Shown here one piece after another: positions 23,035-33,314 of a stretch of DNA of 64,000 nt. The notes below the pieces were generated by a model that saw only the letters and a list, made by a program, of their open reading frames with translations, did not search any database and was not told where the DNA came from. Position numbers and translations under genes: made by a program. Position 1 is the stretch's first letter. Each line of letters opens with the position of its first letter. Origin of the DNA: Galeruca laticollis (taxonomy: Eukaryota; Arthropoda; Insecta; Coleoptera; Chrysomelidae); NCBI GenBank assembly GCA_963921935.1, contig OY998175.1, positions 154,006,809 to 154,070,808 on the forward strand, read 5' to 3'.

Positions 23035-23131
23035 TGTAACGGAGGCGTTATGTATTGTCTGGTCAAGTTGTGAATACCAACTGATAACAAACGGAGCCGT
23101 TACCGTGACGGGACCGTTAACAAAACGATAC
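23035..23131. promoter_or_regulatory. Subterminal palindrome cluster (right)
   Basis: AACGGAGGCGTTA (23039), AACGGAGCCGTTA (23093) and ACGGGACCGTTAA (23108) mirror the left cluster at about the same distance from the right TIR. Confidence 0.5.
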
Positions 23132-23162
23132 TGTTATTTGATATTTCTGAATACGGGTGTTA

Positions 23163-23345
23163 ATCAGATATCCGGTACCATTGCTAGATCAAGTTCCATT
23201 AGCAGCAAGACTGAGTTGTTGGCTCCAACATGATGGCGCTTCTGCACATTATGGAAGACAAGAGAGAACTGATACTGTTGGACTAGAAAAAAGGGTGGAA
23301 CCGTACTATGGTCTCCTAGATCACCCATCTGGGTATCCTTGAATT
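23163..23345 (+). pseudogene. Mariner transposase fragment #3
   Basis: Reads VPLLDQVPLAARLSCWLQHD then GASAHYGRQ, equivalent to the second catalytic Asp block of mariner #2. A second frame continues RKKGGTVLWSPRSPIW, where the third catalytic Asp has been replaced. It directly abuts the right end of mariner #1, so that element probably landed in an older mariner gene. Confidence 0.7.
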
Positions 23346-23966
23346 AAGAAAATACTTCGAACCTGTTAAAAGACCGAATATAGCTTGTTGGAAGTTCTTA
23401 ATTGTATATATTACTGTATTTTACTGTATTTTTAGAAATTTGTGAAGTATTTGTAGATATAAAACTCTCTTTGTATCCTTTCGCTATTGTTCGTGGACTC
23501 AAAGCGTGAGTTTATTCAATGTCTAGCATTGTTGAATATTTAGAAAAATATCACGTTTTTCACTATCATTTTTGTTGTAGCGTCATAAAGTGGGATTGTT
23601 TAGAGCAAACGAAGTATCTCATTGTTAAGTTTATAGGACTTATTGTCATATTATATTTGAATTTCTATGGTTGAAAGAGACGGGATCTTTGAATATTGGA
23701 TCGGTGTGGGAAGGCCTGTAATAAAACATTTCGAATATTTGAATAACATTTAAGAGTAAAAGGTTTCAATAGGACGGTCTCACCTTTTAACGTTTTTCAA
23801 TACTAATTGAAATATCTATTGGATGTGTCCATTGTTGATGTTTGTCGATGGTTCCAGCCGCGTAAATGATACGCACCAATCGGGAAGGTTCATTTCCTTT
23901 AATCCCATCCACCTTCATGTAAACACGGCCTCTTGAAGTTTTTCTATTTAACATAAAGAAATCAGT
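23346..23966. other. No gene seen
   Basis: AT-rich. A minus-strand open frame at 23787-23972 has ordinary amino-acid composition but matches nothing I recognise. Confidence 0.4.
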
Positions 23967-24860
23967 CATCAATAAGTTATCAGTCGGTCGTCACTGAGTA
24001 ATCAGTCAGTCATTACTCAATTACGAAGCAGTCACACTTAGTTAAGCAGTTATCACATAGTTACGCAGTCATTAGTAAGCTATCATTATTAACGAGTTAG
24101 TTGGTTGAATAGTGAACCGGTTTCCTAAATTGTGCAACAAAGTCGAAGTTCAAGTTGTAAGTGTAATTCAAGTCGAAACACATCGTTTCTAAGATACTAA
24201 GTCAAAGATATCGTTTTTTAGTTGCTATTCGAGGCAAGTGCGTACTCATATGTCGAAACTCATCGTTTCTTTATCAAGTCGAAACACATCGTTTCTAAGA
24301 TACCAAGTCAAACATATCGTTTTTTAGTTGCTATAAGAGGCAAGTGCGTACTTATAAATCGAAACTCATCGTTTCTATGTCAAGTTCAGTTATCAAGTCG
24401 AAACACATCGTTTCTAAGATACTATGTCAAACACACCGTTTCTTAGTTGCTATTCGAGTCAAGTGCGTACTCATAAGTCGAAACTCATCGTTTCTATGTC
24501 AAGCTCAGTTACTAAGTCAAACATATCGTTTCCTAGTTGTTATTCCAGTCAAGTGCGTACTCATAAATCAAAACTCGTCGTTTCACCGCTATCAAGTCAA
24601 ACACATAGTTTCTTAATTAGTAATCAAGTTAAGTAAGTGTAATTCAAGTCGAAACTCATTGTTTCTAAGTTACTAACTCAAACATATAGTTTCTTAGTTG
24701 TTATTCTAATCAAGCGCGTACTCAGAAGTCGACACTCATCGTTTCTATGTCAAATTAAGTTACTAAGTCAAACATACCGTTTCTTAGTTAGTATTCGAGT
24801 CCAGTGTGTACTAAAAGTCGAACAAAACGTTTCTTAGTCAGTATTCAGTAACACCAAAGT
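23967..24860. repeat. Tandem repeat array with GAAAC-N5-GTTTC dyads
   Basis: 23970-24090 has irregular 18-22 bp units with AGTCATTAC/AGTTA words. From 24172 a clearer array begins, with a higher-order period near 119 bp (24276, 24395, 24514 start equivalent units). Each unit contains two or three copies of a roughly 40-bp subunit with core TCGAAACACATCGTTTCT or TCGAAACTCATCGTTTCT. The core is dyad-symmetric (GAAAC/GTTTC). At least seven good and two variant cores are present. Units become more diverged toward 24860. The overlapping open frames here are a by-product of repetition. Confidence 0.8.
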
Positions 24861-26041
24861 AGAGATATACAGTCCTACTAAGTCACCTCATCATGTCGAA
24901 ACATAACATTTTTCCGAATCATTAAGTTATTTTTTTTACCTTCCGATCTGAAAATCATCGAAGTTCAAACATTAATCCATTTGTACAATTCATTATAAAT
25001 CTGTATATAATAAACTATTAATTTCAATATTAACGTTGTCCGATTAAGATTATTAATATAGATAAGTGTCTACAACAGTCGACAAAGTTCAATTAAATTA
25101 TAATCAAAGACATAGCTGTAAATATTTCTTTCTTATTTTCGTCAAATTGTTGTACCACAGAAGAGTCTTTAGTGTAACGGTTTCTCCTTTATTGAATATG
25201 TTATTACCAGTTAATATTTACCAATTAAACAAATATTTTCCTCTGGTTACTATAAAACCTAACGGTATTTTGATTAAAAGCTAGGTCGTATATTCAAACA
25301 TATTATCTCATTATTACCCCAATTTCCTTCCTCGACGTTTAATTATTGTACATTACCTTATGTCTTTCAATGCTTCAACACATATACATATTACATATAT
25401 GAAAACGAGAAGCGACGGGCGTTATTTTCAAGATAAAGTCTGTAATTGCCGTTCATTTTTATTGCGGCATTTCTAGCTTTAAATCTTATTCTTCTTCAAG
25501 CTCGTTCAACTGCTATATTCGGAGAACGGACATTAAAGCTCCTCTATTTTAGGATCTCGGTTACTATTTTACAATGGCGTAGTAAAGGTGAAGTCAAAGG
25601 AAACATCAGTATTGAAAATTGATAGTAAGTTTACTTTTATAGATAAATTCCACCAGCACCTCTATATGCTTGAAAATATTATCAAACAAACAAACTATGA
25701 TGGTTTTTCTAAGGAAGGAACAACTTCTTTTCTAGTTATATGCCGCGACGAATATACATCTCGAAAGAGAAAACAAAAGATATACGAGTTAATGAATGGC
25801 AAAATCAGACAGACTATTAGGTACGCCTGAACATTTATGCCTTATAGTTTGTAGCAGAAATAACAGACAGGTGGGTAAACTTGATGTGTGTGTGTGGTGG
25901 TTCCAACAGTTGTACCTGAACAGGTCTCAGTTGTCAACAATCTTTTGGTGCGGACGGTTTACATTTTTAGATATAAACTTTGTAATTTTGATTTATTCCA
26001 TTATATTATTATATATATTTAAATGTTGTAAAGAAATAATG
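24861..26041. other. No gene seen
   Basis: 24990-25030 contains TATATAATAAAC, possibly a poly(A) or TATA signal of an unrecognised LTR. 25588-25830 is an 80-codon open frame with charged composition (KSKETSVLKIDSKFTFIDKF) that I cannot assign; it might be an upstream exon of the MADF gene, but nothing shows this. Confidence 0.35.
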
Positions 26042-26880
26042 GAGTTCTTAGTGATTTCATTGAAATTTATAAAAGTGAACCTCGCTTGTGGAATATAAAA
26101 GATCATGACTAACACAATAGAAACTAGAGAGCCGCTACACACAGGAAATTAGTGGATAAACTTAAGGAAATATATCCTAATGCAAGCTGGTCAAAAAAGA
26201 AAATCAATAGTATGCGATCCAATGTTCGGAAGGAACAGAAAAAAATTGACTCCTCAATTAAATCTTGCGCTTTAGCAGATGATGTATACAAACCTTCCCT
26301 TTGGTACTTCGAACTTTATGATTTCCTAAAGGACCAAGATAATCCTAGAGTCTCAAACTTATGTCCTGAAAGTGACAATGACGAGGCAAGGAAAAACACC
26401 TTGCTTGTGGAAAGTGAAATATGATGACTATCACAATAGCGGCAAGAGAGATAATGCATGCACGAAATTAGTGAATACATTTAAGGAAATAGATCCTAAT
26501 GCAAGCTGGTTAAAAAGAAAATTTATCTCCTGAAAGTGACAATGACGAGGTAAGGAAAAACACCTTGCTTGTGGAAAATGTAATATGATGACTATCACAA
26601 TAGAGGCAAGAGAGATGCTGCAAGCAGGAAATTAGTGGATACATTTAAGGAAATTGATCCTAATGCAAGCTGGTTAAAAAGAAAATTAACAGTTTGCGAT
26701 CCAATGTTCGGAAGGAGCAGAAGAAAATTGACTCCTCAAAAAAATCTGGCGCCTCCGCAGATGATGTATACAAACGTTCCCTTTGATACTTCGAACTTTT
26801 TGATTTCCTAAAAGACCAAAATAATCCTAGAGTTTCAAATTTATCTCCTGAAAGTGACAATTATGAGGTTAGGAAAAACA
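26042..26880 (+). pseudogene. MADF-domain gene of a PIF/Harbinger element, partly triplicated
   Basis: The first copy (26042-26424) reads VLSDFIEIYKSEPRLWNIKD, two stops, then RKLVDKLKEIYPNASW, KKINSMRSNVRKEQKK and DDVYKPSLWYFELYDFL. This is the MADF Myb-like DNA-binding domain that accompanies Harbinger transposases as a second protein. The stretch is then repeated: a shortened copy (about 26400-26560) and a longer third copy (about 26550-26880). Junctions fall at CTTGCTTGTGGAA, which resembles CTCGCTTGTGGAA at the SEPRLW codons, so misaligned exchange at this 13-bp similarity explains the repetition. A downstream stretch (27440-27630) may be the C-terminal tail. Confidence 0.75.
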
Positions 26881-27345
26881 CAAATATTCTTTTTGACAAT
26901 ATTTATTTATCCATAAATAATTATTTAGTCGAGTGTATTTACCAAACACGTTTTCAACTTTCTGCGTTGCGCGAGATATAAGATAGTTAATACCATTTTT
27001 TGGCAGAATTAAGACATGCCTGTCTAATACATAAAGGATATTTTCAGTGATGCTGCCAGGTCGAGGAATACGTAGATTTTTCTCCATTAATTTTTTATAA
27101 AAACGTGTATTTAGGAGTACACTGCCGTTGGATACGCGACTATTAGTTCCGAAATCCACAAAGCGAAATCGGTAGTTTGCATCTAGAATAAAAGGAAGAA
27201 CCATACTATGCTTTCCTTTATAGTTGAAACAAAAAGAGCCCGAATTTCTTGAGGGAGCCATATCAATATGCTTACCATCCATGGCGCCTATACAGTGTGG
27301 GAAGTTCCATCGATTCTCAAAATGCTTTGATATATTTTTTACCAT
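26869..27345 (-). pseudogene. PIF/Harbinger transposase (DDE_4 type), truncated
   Basis: Reads FPHCIGAMDGKHIDMAPS (first Asp), FVDFGTNSRVSNGSVLLNT (second Asp with the usual G-N/G-R-S-N-G block) and SRATQKVENVFGKYTRL (Glu), the order of HARBI1-family nucleases. The N-terminal helix-turn-helix part is missing and the segment before the Glu is shortened. It is convergent with the MADF gene, the standard arrangement in this superfamily. A fresh frame would not be functional because of the missing N-terminus. Confidence 0.85.
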
Positions 27346-27648
27346 TTTTCAGCAGAGTTGGGAAACTGATAAATAAAGTTTTAATAGGCAAAATTGAACA
27401 GCATTTTGATTTTTGGGGAACATTGATGATTCATCTTCAGAGGAAAGCCAACTGATACTAACTGTCTCTTAAAAAATCGGCAGGAATCGACTGGAATTAC
27501 ACCACCTGGGCCTAGTATAAACAGGAAATCTAATGATGATATATCAGCTGAATTATTGTCTATTGTTCGTTATCATTTCAAACGACCGACCGCAACCACA
27601 AATCGAGCGAGCTCTTGGGATGAACAGTAGCTATGAAAATGAGGGACA

Positions 27649-29632
27649 CAGGCCTGTAGCTAGGTTTTAATTCCAGAGGGGCCAAATGAAATTTTAGTGG
27701 GGGCAAACCTAATCTGATTTATTCAATCATTTAAAATCAGGAGATCAACAAATATCTTTATTAAGAAAAAACGCGACAGAAAGTGTATTTGCAAAAACTA
27801 TTTAAAAACATTAGAACAAGAAACATTTGTTGAGTAATAATAAAAAGCATAAGTAGGTTGATTCATAAGAGCACATTAAAAATAAACAAAAATAAACTAC
27901 GAATACTACAAAAATATATTAAAACAGAAATGGTTAATACAAGAGAAATTTATTACTTAATAAAATATAAAATTTAACAGAAAAATTAAAAAGAGCACAT
28001 TTAAAATAATAATTAAAAATAAATGAAAATGGAAATTTTAAAACATCTGAAGTGCTCTGTTCTTCCTGTCATTGAATATTCACAGGAACAGATTAAAGTT
28101 TATATTATTGGTGTGCTTACTCTCAACAGCTAAGTTAATAAGATACGTCATTCTTTGTTGGGACATTGAATACCTTTGTGGCCTATTTATTCGAGTTAAT
28201 GTGGAAAACGAAGACTCATTGACGGCTGTGCTACAGCGACAGTGGCATACAATTAGTAGGTTTCCTTAAAGGGATCAAGTTGGTCGTAAACAACTTTAAG
28301 TATATCCTGTTGTTTTACCTCTTTATTTGTCAAATATTTTTTAAGATGGTGAGCTCTTGTTTAAATTCTATATAATCTATATTAGGAGACAATACATATT
28401 ATTTCCCTGAATTAATTTTATGTTCGACTTAGTAATAATGACTTGACTTGAGTTCGTTTTGAGGCCTCGCTCGCACAAATTTATCCATTATCTACTTTTT
28501 GAGCTGTGACTCACCTAAAGTTAACAGGAACTGAAGTTTGTCCAAATCAAAGTCGCAGTAATTAACTCGTCATTTCCATAAAATCTTTTTTGAAATTCAG
28601 GTAGAGCTAAATCAATAGTTTCCATATACTGTCGTTTAAGATCATTTCCATAGCTCCTATTTGCACTTGGAACATTGGCGGTTAACTAGTAGTCTTCTTT
28701 GGTAATCTGGTTCCGTTTACGTTTAGGAACCCTGTCCTGTTCCTTTTCTGTCTCATCTGCCTCTGGCAATATATCTAAGGCTTTGTTATACATTTCCAAG
28801 TACTTAGACTCCGTTTGTTAACTTTCGAATTTCTTCTACTGCTATTTTTGTAACTAAAACTGCTTCTTTCAGTCCTGTTGTTCCACTGTCATTTGAGCAT
28901 TCCAATAATGATAACATTTCGTAAGCTAAAACCAGGGCAACTCAAAATTCACTTTTTTCATTACCGAGCATAAGCCAAGACTCATAGTTACAGTATCGCT
29001 ATCGAATTTTTCATGTGGAAATTCTTGTTAAACTCGTCATATCTCTAGAAAATTATTTCAACTTACTTTTGCGACTGTCCAATAACCTGTCCACTTTTGA
29101 TCCAGAAGACGACCAATATTTTTTCCTCATAAATATTATGTATTTTTTGGTGTTGGAAAAATTCATCAATGGTAATGCATTGTTCAAAGAAAAGTTTTGA
29201 AATCACAATATCGGAAATAACCCTTACCACTAGTTGTCGCCTGTAGTTAAAACAATGCACGTAAGGTACCTTTGTTTGAAGATCTAATTCAATTCTTGCC
29301 GCAACGTCTCCTTTCTTTCCACTCATCACACTTGCCTTATCGTAACATTGGCTAAGCATGTTATTTTGATCCATTCCATTTACATAGAGAATCTCTAATG
29401 TTTTCTCTGTAAATATAGTAGCATCTAACTTGCTAATTGTTGTTTTAGTTAACAAGGATTCTTCCACTTCTCCATCTTTAACGTATCTTATACTTATTGA
29501 TATGTTTTCTCTATGGTTTTTGCCTTTAGTCTCGTCTTCCAGCAAAGTAAAATATTTACCATCTTCACTTTGTATTTCGCAGCAAATATTTTGCTTACGA
29601 TTTCTGTCCTTATATCCTAGCTACGGGTATTG
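27649..29632 (-). mobile_element. hAT element #1 (ZMYM1-like)
   Basis: Left end CAGGCCTGTAGCTAGG (27649), followed by GAGGGGCC, and right end CCTAGCTACGGGTATTG (to 29632) form short imperfect TIRs of the CAGRGG..GTAGC type. Inside is a minus-strand hAT transposase remnant. No 8-bp target duplication was found. The transposase N-terminus runs directly into the right TIR, so sequence is missing there. Confidence 0.6.
28060..29630 (-). pseudogene. hAT transposase, ZMYM1/DUF4371-like, broken
   Basis: The 29063-29545 frame reads LEDETKGKNHRENISISIRY, GMDQNNMLSQCYDKASVMSG and VPYVHCFNYRRQLVV, matching the DUF4371/RNase H-like part of ZMYM1-type hAT transposases, with the usual DGASVMSG Asp still present as YDKASVMSG. 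Further down only fragments remain. Around 28085-28230 a frame reads CRCSTAVNESSFSTLTRINR and MSQQRMTYLINLA, the C-terminal hAT dimerisation region. Multiple stops; N-terminal BED/zinc-finger region absent. Confidence 0.8.
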
Positions 29633-29734
29633 AGAGATATTAAAGATAAACACCTGCACATCTTGTTGGAAGATTTAACGACATACTGTATGAAGCAGAA
29701 ATGTGCGCTCTTAACTACACAAATTCCACTTTTA

Positions 29735-29845
29735 CAAGTCCAGAACATTACACTCTATCTACCATACCAAGCCCACAAAATTACACACCCAGTCCCACAC
29801 CGAGTCCACAACATTACACACCAACTCCCACACAACAATACATAA
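29735..29845 (+). repeat. About 30-bp minisatellite, proline-rich if translated
   Basis: Units of AGYCCACAACATTACACACC type are repeated about four times. One frame reads SPQNYTPSPTPSPQHYTP. There is no supporting gene structure, so it is called a simple repeat. Confidence 0.5.
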
Positions 29846-29886
29846 ACATCAGGAATTTTGTTATCAAATTTCATTCAAACTATTGA

Positions 29887-30333
29887 ATGAGTGAATATGA
29901 AAATAAAAAGTTTGTTTAAATATATTAAACGTTTACTTTTCATCATATCTTTTCTTATTATTTATTAAACGGTGTCTTATTGTTAAACATTCTATTTTAT
30001 AGTTTAATTATTTAACAAAACAATAGGGGACAAACCTTAATGTATTTCTGCAGAACTTTGTACACGGCCACACATGAATCGGGAATAATTTGTCCAAGTG
30101 AATGTGGTGAAATCCTAGTGAATATTTGACACTCATACGGTTGTCGGGTTGCTAAGAATTTCAATCTTTCGTGTGGGGATTAATTGAACTAGACACAAGT
30201 GACAGTAACTCGTTTTACACTGATTCGTTCATGTGCAGAAAATAGTTATAATCAGATGGTTCATGTCTTAATTCTTTAAGCAGTTTGATATGGGTAAATT
30301 AATGTATTTCTTCTGTGCAACCATCCTTTACGC
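29887..30333. other. No gene seen
   Basis: AT-rich spacer between the two hAT elements with no recognisable motif. Confidence 0.5.
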
Positions 30334-31765
30334 CAGGGCTGTCCAACATGAGGCCCGCGGGTCAAAATGGCAAAACAATTCAATGAATTAAAAATTGTCG
30401 AAAAATTCGAAACAGTCTCAGTGTCGCATCAAACAATTGTAAGACGGGTGGAGAATATTAATCAATAGGTATTCAAAAAACTGCATGACACGGTTGAAAA
30501 ATGTAAATATTTTTCGCTATGCCTCGATGAATGCACTGATCTGTCCGACATTCGCCAGCTTGTAATTTTTATCCGAACTATTCAAAACGACTTCAGTGCA
30601 GCTGAAGAGATGCTTGACCTTATTCCTCTCCAAGGTACAACCAAGGGTACGGATATTGTTGAATCTGTAAATAAGGTGATTTCAGACTACGGGGATTCCT
30701 ATTCCTGTATTGTCACTAATGGAGCCACAGCTATGGTAGGAACTGAAATTGGATTTGCAGGAATCTTAAAACAAAACAACATTAACTGTTCTGTGATGCA
30801 CTGTATTGTTTGCCAAGAGGCCCTGTGTGGAAAATCCTTACGTCAAATGAATGTCATGAAAGGGGTTGTTAAAATAACCAATATGATTCTAGGGGGCAAT
30901 CGTGCTTTGACTCACAGAAAGTTTCGTGAGTTTTTATCCGAAGTTGATGCTGCATATGGGGACTTGTTTCTTCACACCAATATTCGTTGGTTAAGCGCCG
31001 GAAACTGTTTGTAACGATTCTTCGCTTTACGCAAGGAGATACCTATTTTTCTTAAAGATGAAGTTAAGTCTAACACTACGGAACCGGAAAATATAATGGT
31101 ACATCCACAATTTTTAGTAGACCTTGCATTTTTAACAGACCTGACATCTCACCTTGACGACCTGAATTTGAAGCTACAAGCAAAACAGCAGAATATTGCC
31201 AACTTATTTGGACACATAAATGGATTTAAAAGTGAAATTAAGCTTTTCAATTCTTCATTATAAAAAAATGAATTTTAATTTTTTTCAAATTATAAAGAGT
31301 ATTTTGAAGAAATGAAGGATATGGAGGAAGTTTCAAATTTACCTCACATAAAATACATTGAGACAATTGCAGAATTCGAAAAACGATTTAGCGACTTTAA
31401 AATTCAAAGAGAGATGTCAGTTTTTACTCAGTTTCAGTTGAGAATGTAAGCAGAGCAGACCTTCTACTGGTATTGTGTGATTTGCAATCTGATCCATTTT
31501 ACGAAGGAAGAACTGAAACTGGATTGGACTTTTCAAGTTGCTGCAAGAAGAACTATACCCGAACTCTCGAAACTTAGGACTTACACTGGGCTCAATGCTG
31601 CGAAATCAGCTTTTTCAACATGAAATGTATAAAATCAAAATATAGATGTTCCCTCTCTGATAAGTCACTTACTCAGTTGTTTCGTTTATTAACAACGAAT
31701 ATTAACGTTAATGTTGATACATTAGTTAGTGAAAACCAACGTCCTCAAACTTCCCAATTTTTTTG
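30334..31765 (+). pseudogene. hAT transposase #2, GTF2IRD2-like, with left TIR
   Basis: The left end CAGGGCTGTCCAACATGAGG (30334) continues CCCGCGGGTC, a classic hAT TIR. Coding similarity starts right after it (QFNELKIVEKFETVS), so the N-terminus is deleted. 30610-31014 reads LDLIPLQGTTKGTDI, NGATAMVGTEIGF, VMHCIVCQEALCGKSL and HTNIRWLSAGN, the core of GTF2IRD2/FAM200-type hAT proteins. After a stop it continues RFFALRKEIPIFL and LAFLTDLTSHLDDLNLKLQ, then IKSKYRCSLSDKSLTQLFRL near 31630, the C-terminal dimerisation block. Several stops and shifts. No matching right TIR was seen in 31765-31920. Confidence 0.85.
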
Positions 31766-31919
31766 TAAGTTTATATTTTTTGAATAAATTAAAATAATAA
31801 TACAAACGCGTTTTTTCTTTGTATTCCATACCTATTGAAACTCACTGATAAAGTTGCATACGTTCAGCCAAAGCGATGCATAAAACATTCTACTCACTAC
31901 GAAGGCTCATTACACACTT

Positions 31920-32195
31920 CACATCTTCTTCTTTTTTCTATTAACATATATTAAGTCAATCACAAAGTAGGTCACTTCTTGGTCTAGCCAAAAATAACTA
32001 CTAAACATCAGGTAGGCATAAAATGAAATATAACTTCTGTTATTCTGACGATGATATTCAGTTATCGAAACAACTGTCAATTTTTTAGAATTTTTAATAT
32101 TTTTCATTTTATTGTGGAATTAGTTAGAAACGTTGAGTTTCATTCAAAACACTAATATGAGTAGATTCCACGAAGTAAGGGTCGAGACAGTTAAT
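31920..32195 (+). mobile_element. Penelope-like 3'-end copy (A), 5'-truncated
   Basis: Matches the 3' UTR of the PLE at 37403-38290 from CACATCTTCTTCTTTTTTCT onward, and carries the extended 3' tail AATATGAGTAGATTCCACGA ... GTCGAGACAGTTAATT shared with copies at 47192, 54086 and 59091. Non-coding. Confidence 0.8.
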
Positions 32196-32216
32196 TCAAT
32201 TAATTATTGTTCATGG

Positions 32217-32880
32217 CATCTTAGAGATGAGCCCTATTGATTTTCAGGTCACCAAAGCCTGTACAACGGGTACTATGGTACCTAAAGTACACCCTGAACA
32301 ATATCCTATCATAAAATTGGTCACTTGTATACACTTTGGAGGCTGTATTGTGCTAACAAACCGAAATTTCTCCAAAACTGACCAAAAATGTAGTATATCT
32401 GGATTTATAGGACCAGTTCAACTGGCTCTGGTGAGCAGAAAACCGATATGGTTCGTCTGTGAGACATCTTGAACGATTAGTGTTTTTAAATGAAACTCAC
32501 GGTCTCTAGTTAATTCCACAATTTAATTCCACAATATAATAAAAGTTATTGAAAATTCTAAAAAATTAAATTGACAATTGTTTCGATAAATCAATATCAT
32601 CGTCAGAATGACAGAAGTTACATGTAACTTTCATCTTGAACGATATCCAATCATAGAATTGATAACTTGTAAACACTTCCAAGGCTGTATAGTACTAACA
32701 AACCGAAATTTCTCCAAAAATGTGGTACTTTAAGTACCATAGCACTCGTTGTACTGGCTCTGGTGAGCTCAAAATCAATAGGGTTCATCTATAAGATGTC
32801 CTGAACAATATTCAATCATAAAATTGGTGCCGTTACATTCCGGAGGCTGTATCGTGTTACCAAGTTATGTTACAAAAAGT
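32217..32880. repeat. Inverted repeat with internal direct repeats, hosting a PLE copy
   Basis: 32217-32292 (CATCTTAGAGATGAGCCCTA..., with GTACAACGGGTACTATGGTA) is inverted at 32727-32802. Between and beyond lie diverged direct repeats containing GAGGCTGTAT-GTG.TA-CAA (32336, 32679, 32840) and CCGAAATTTCTCCAAAA (32363, 32702). PLE copy B interrupts it at 32478-32631. Family unknown. Confidence 0.6.
32478..32631 (-). mobile_element. Penelope-like copy (B), 13-bp target duplication
   Basis: Flanked by CATCTTGAACGAT at 32465-32477 and 32632-32644. The minus-strand reading is the PLE 3' UTR from TTACATGTAACTTCTGTCAT to TTTAAAAACACTA; it lacks the extra tail of copy A. A 12-bp partial duplication (AATTCCACAAT) is seen within it. 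Confidence 0.85.
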
Positions 32881-33179
32881 GGCCGACGACAAGGACGACG
32901 ACGATATACACACAGGATTTTTGTTCTAAAAACTATTTTTCTGTGTTGTTCTTGCACAAAAATAACTCAAAAAAAAATCGAAAAAATCCAAATTTTTTTG
33001 TGGTAAACCAGTACTTTTCTCGCATATTAGATAGGATTGAGCGGAAAAGTAAAAATCCATAAAATCAGAATTTGTAAGGAAGTAAGTTTTTTACTGTTCA
33101 AAATCAAACTTATATCAACATGCCCCTTTGAACCTAAAAGAAAAATTTGAAAATAAAAAATAATAAGCTGTACTATTTA
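32881..33179. other. No gene seen
   Basis: AT-rich; the GC rise at about 33181 marks the LINE 5' end. Confidence 0.5.
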
Positions 33180-33314
33180 ATTGGCCGCAGAGATTGCGAC
33201 CGCGAACGTCCCCCTGGGGATACCAGGTGACACCCCCTTGGAAATAGCATTTCTCTGGCATGCAGGGCTCTGACAGAGACGATAACCCTTTCCCTAGCGA
33301 CTCGTGGGATCAAA

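Larger units (their letters stand above)
22130..23159 (+). mobile_element. PIF/Harbinger element, internally deleted, inserted in mariner #1 right TIR
   Basis: Ends ACCCGTATTGAGAA (22131) and the inverse TTCTGAATACGGGT (to 23158), flanked by TTA at 22127-22129 and 23160-23162, the 3-bp duplication typical of PIF/Harbinger. AACGGNNCCGTT-like palindromes cluster near both ends. A fragment of a Harbinger transposase is inside (22633-22990). Removing the element joins the mariner TIR halves exactly, so the insertion is cleanly defined. Confidence 0.9.
16186..23177. mobile_element. Mariner-type element #1, both TIRs interrupted
   Basis: The left end reads TACCGGGTGTCTGATTAAGA (16186) and continues AGGTAACCCGCTGTATGTCA. 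The inverse is found at 22089-22129 plus 23160-23177 (GAGATACAGCGAGTTACATC, then ATCAGATATCCGGTA after the Harbinger insertion). A further matching block lies at 19456-19520 on the left and 22000-22075 on the right (GAGAAACTG, CCGCTAGAGGG), separated from the left end by the foldback element. Without insertions the element is about 1 kb and non-coding, so it is a long-TIR non-autonomous mariner relative hosting three later insertions. Confidence 0.75.

Noticed and set aside
23787..23972. 61-codon minus-strand frame with ordinary composition
   Set aside because: No similarity recognised and no splice or start context; kept as no gene.
24222..24636. Three overlapping open frames, possible repeat protein or CRISPR-like array
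   Set aside because: They arise from the 119-bp tandem repeat; no unique spacers, so not CRISPR, and no gene signals.
25588..25830. 80-codon frame as a possible first MADF exon
   Set aside because: No splice phase or sequence evidence ties it to the MADF copies downstream.
27649..29632. 8-bp target duplication for hAT #1
   Set aside because: Flanking octamers (GAGGGACA and AGAGATAT) do not match.
29701..29886. Proline-rich secreted-like peptide
   Set aside because: The repeat unit explains the composition; no signal peptide or gene context.
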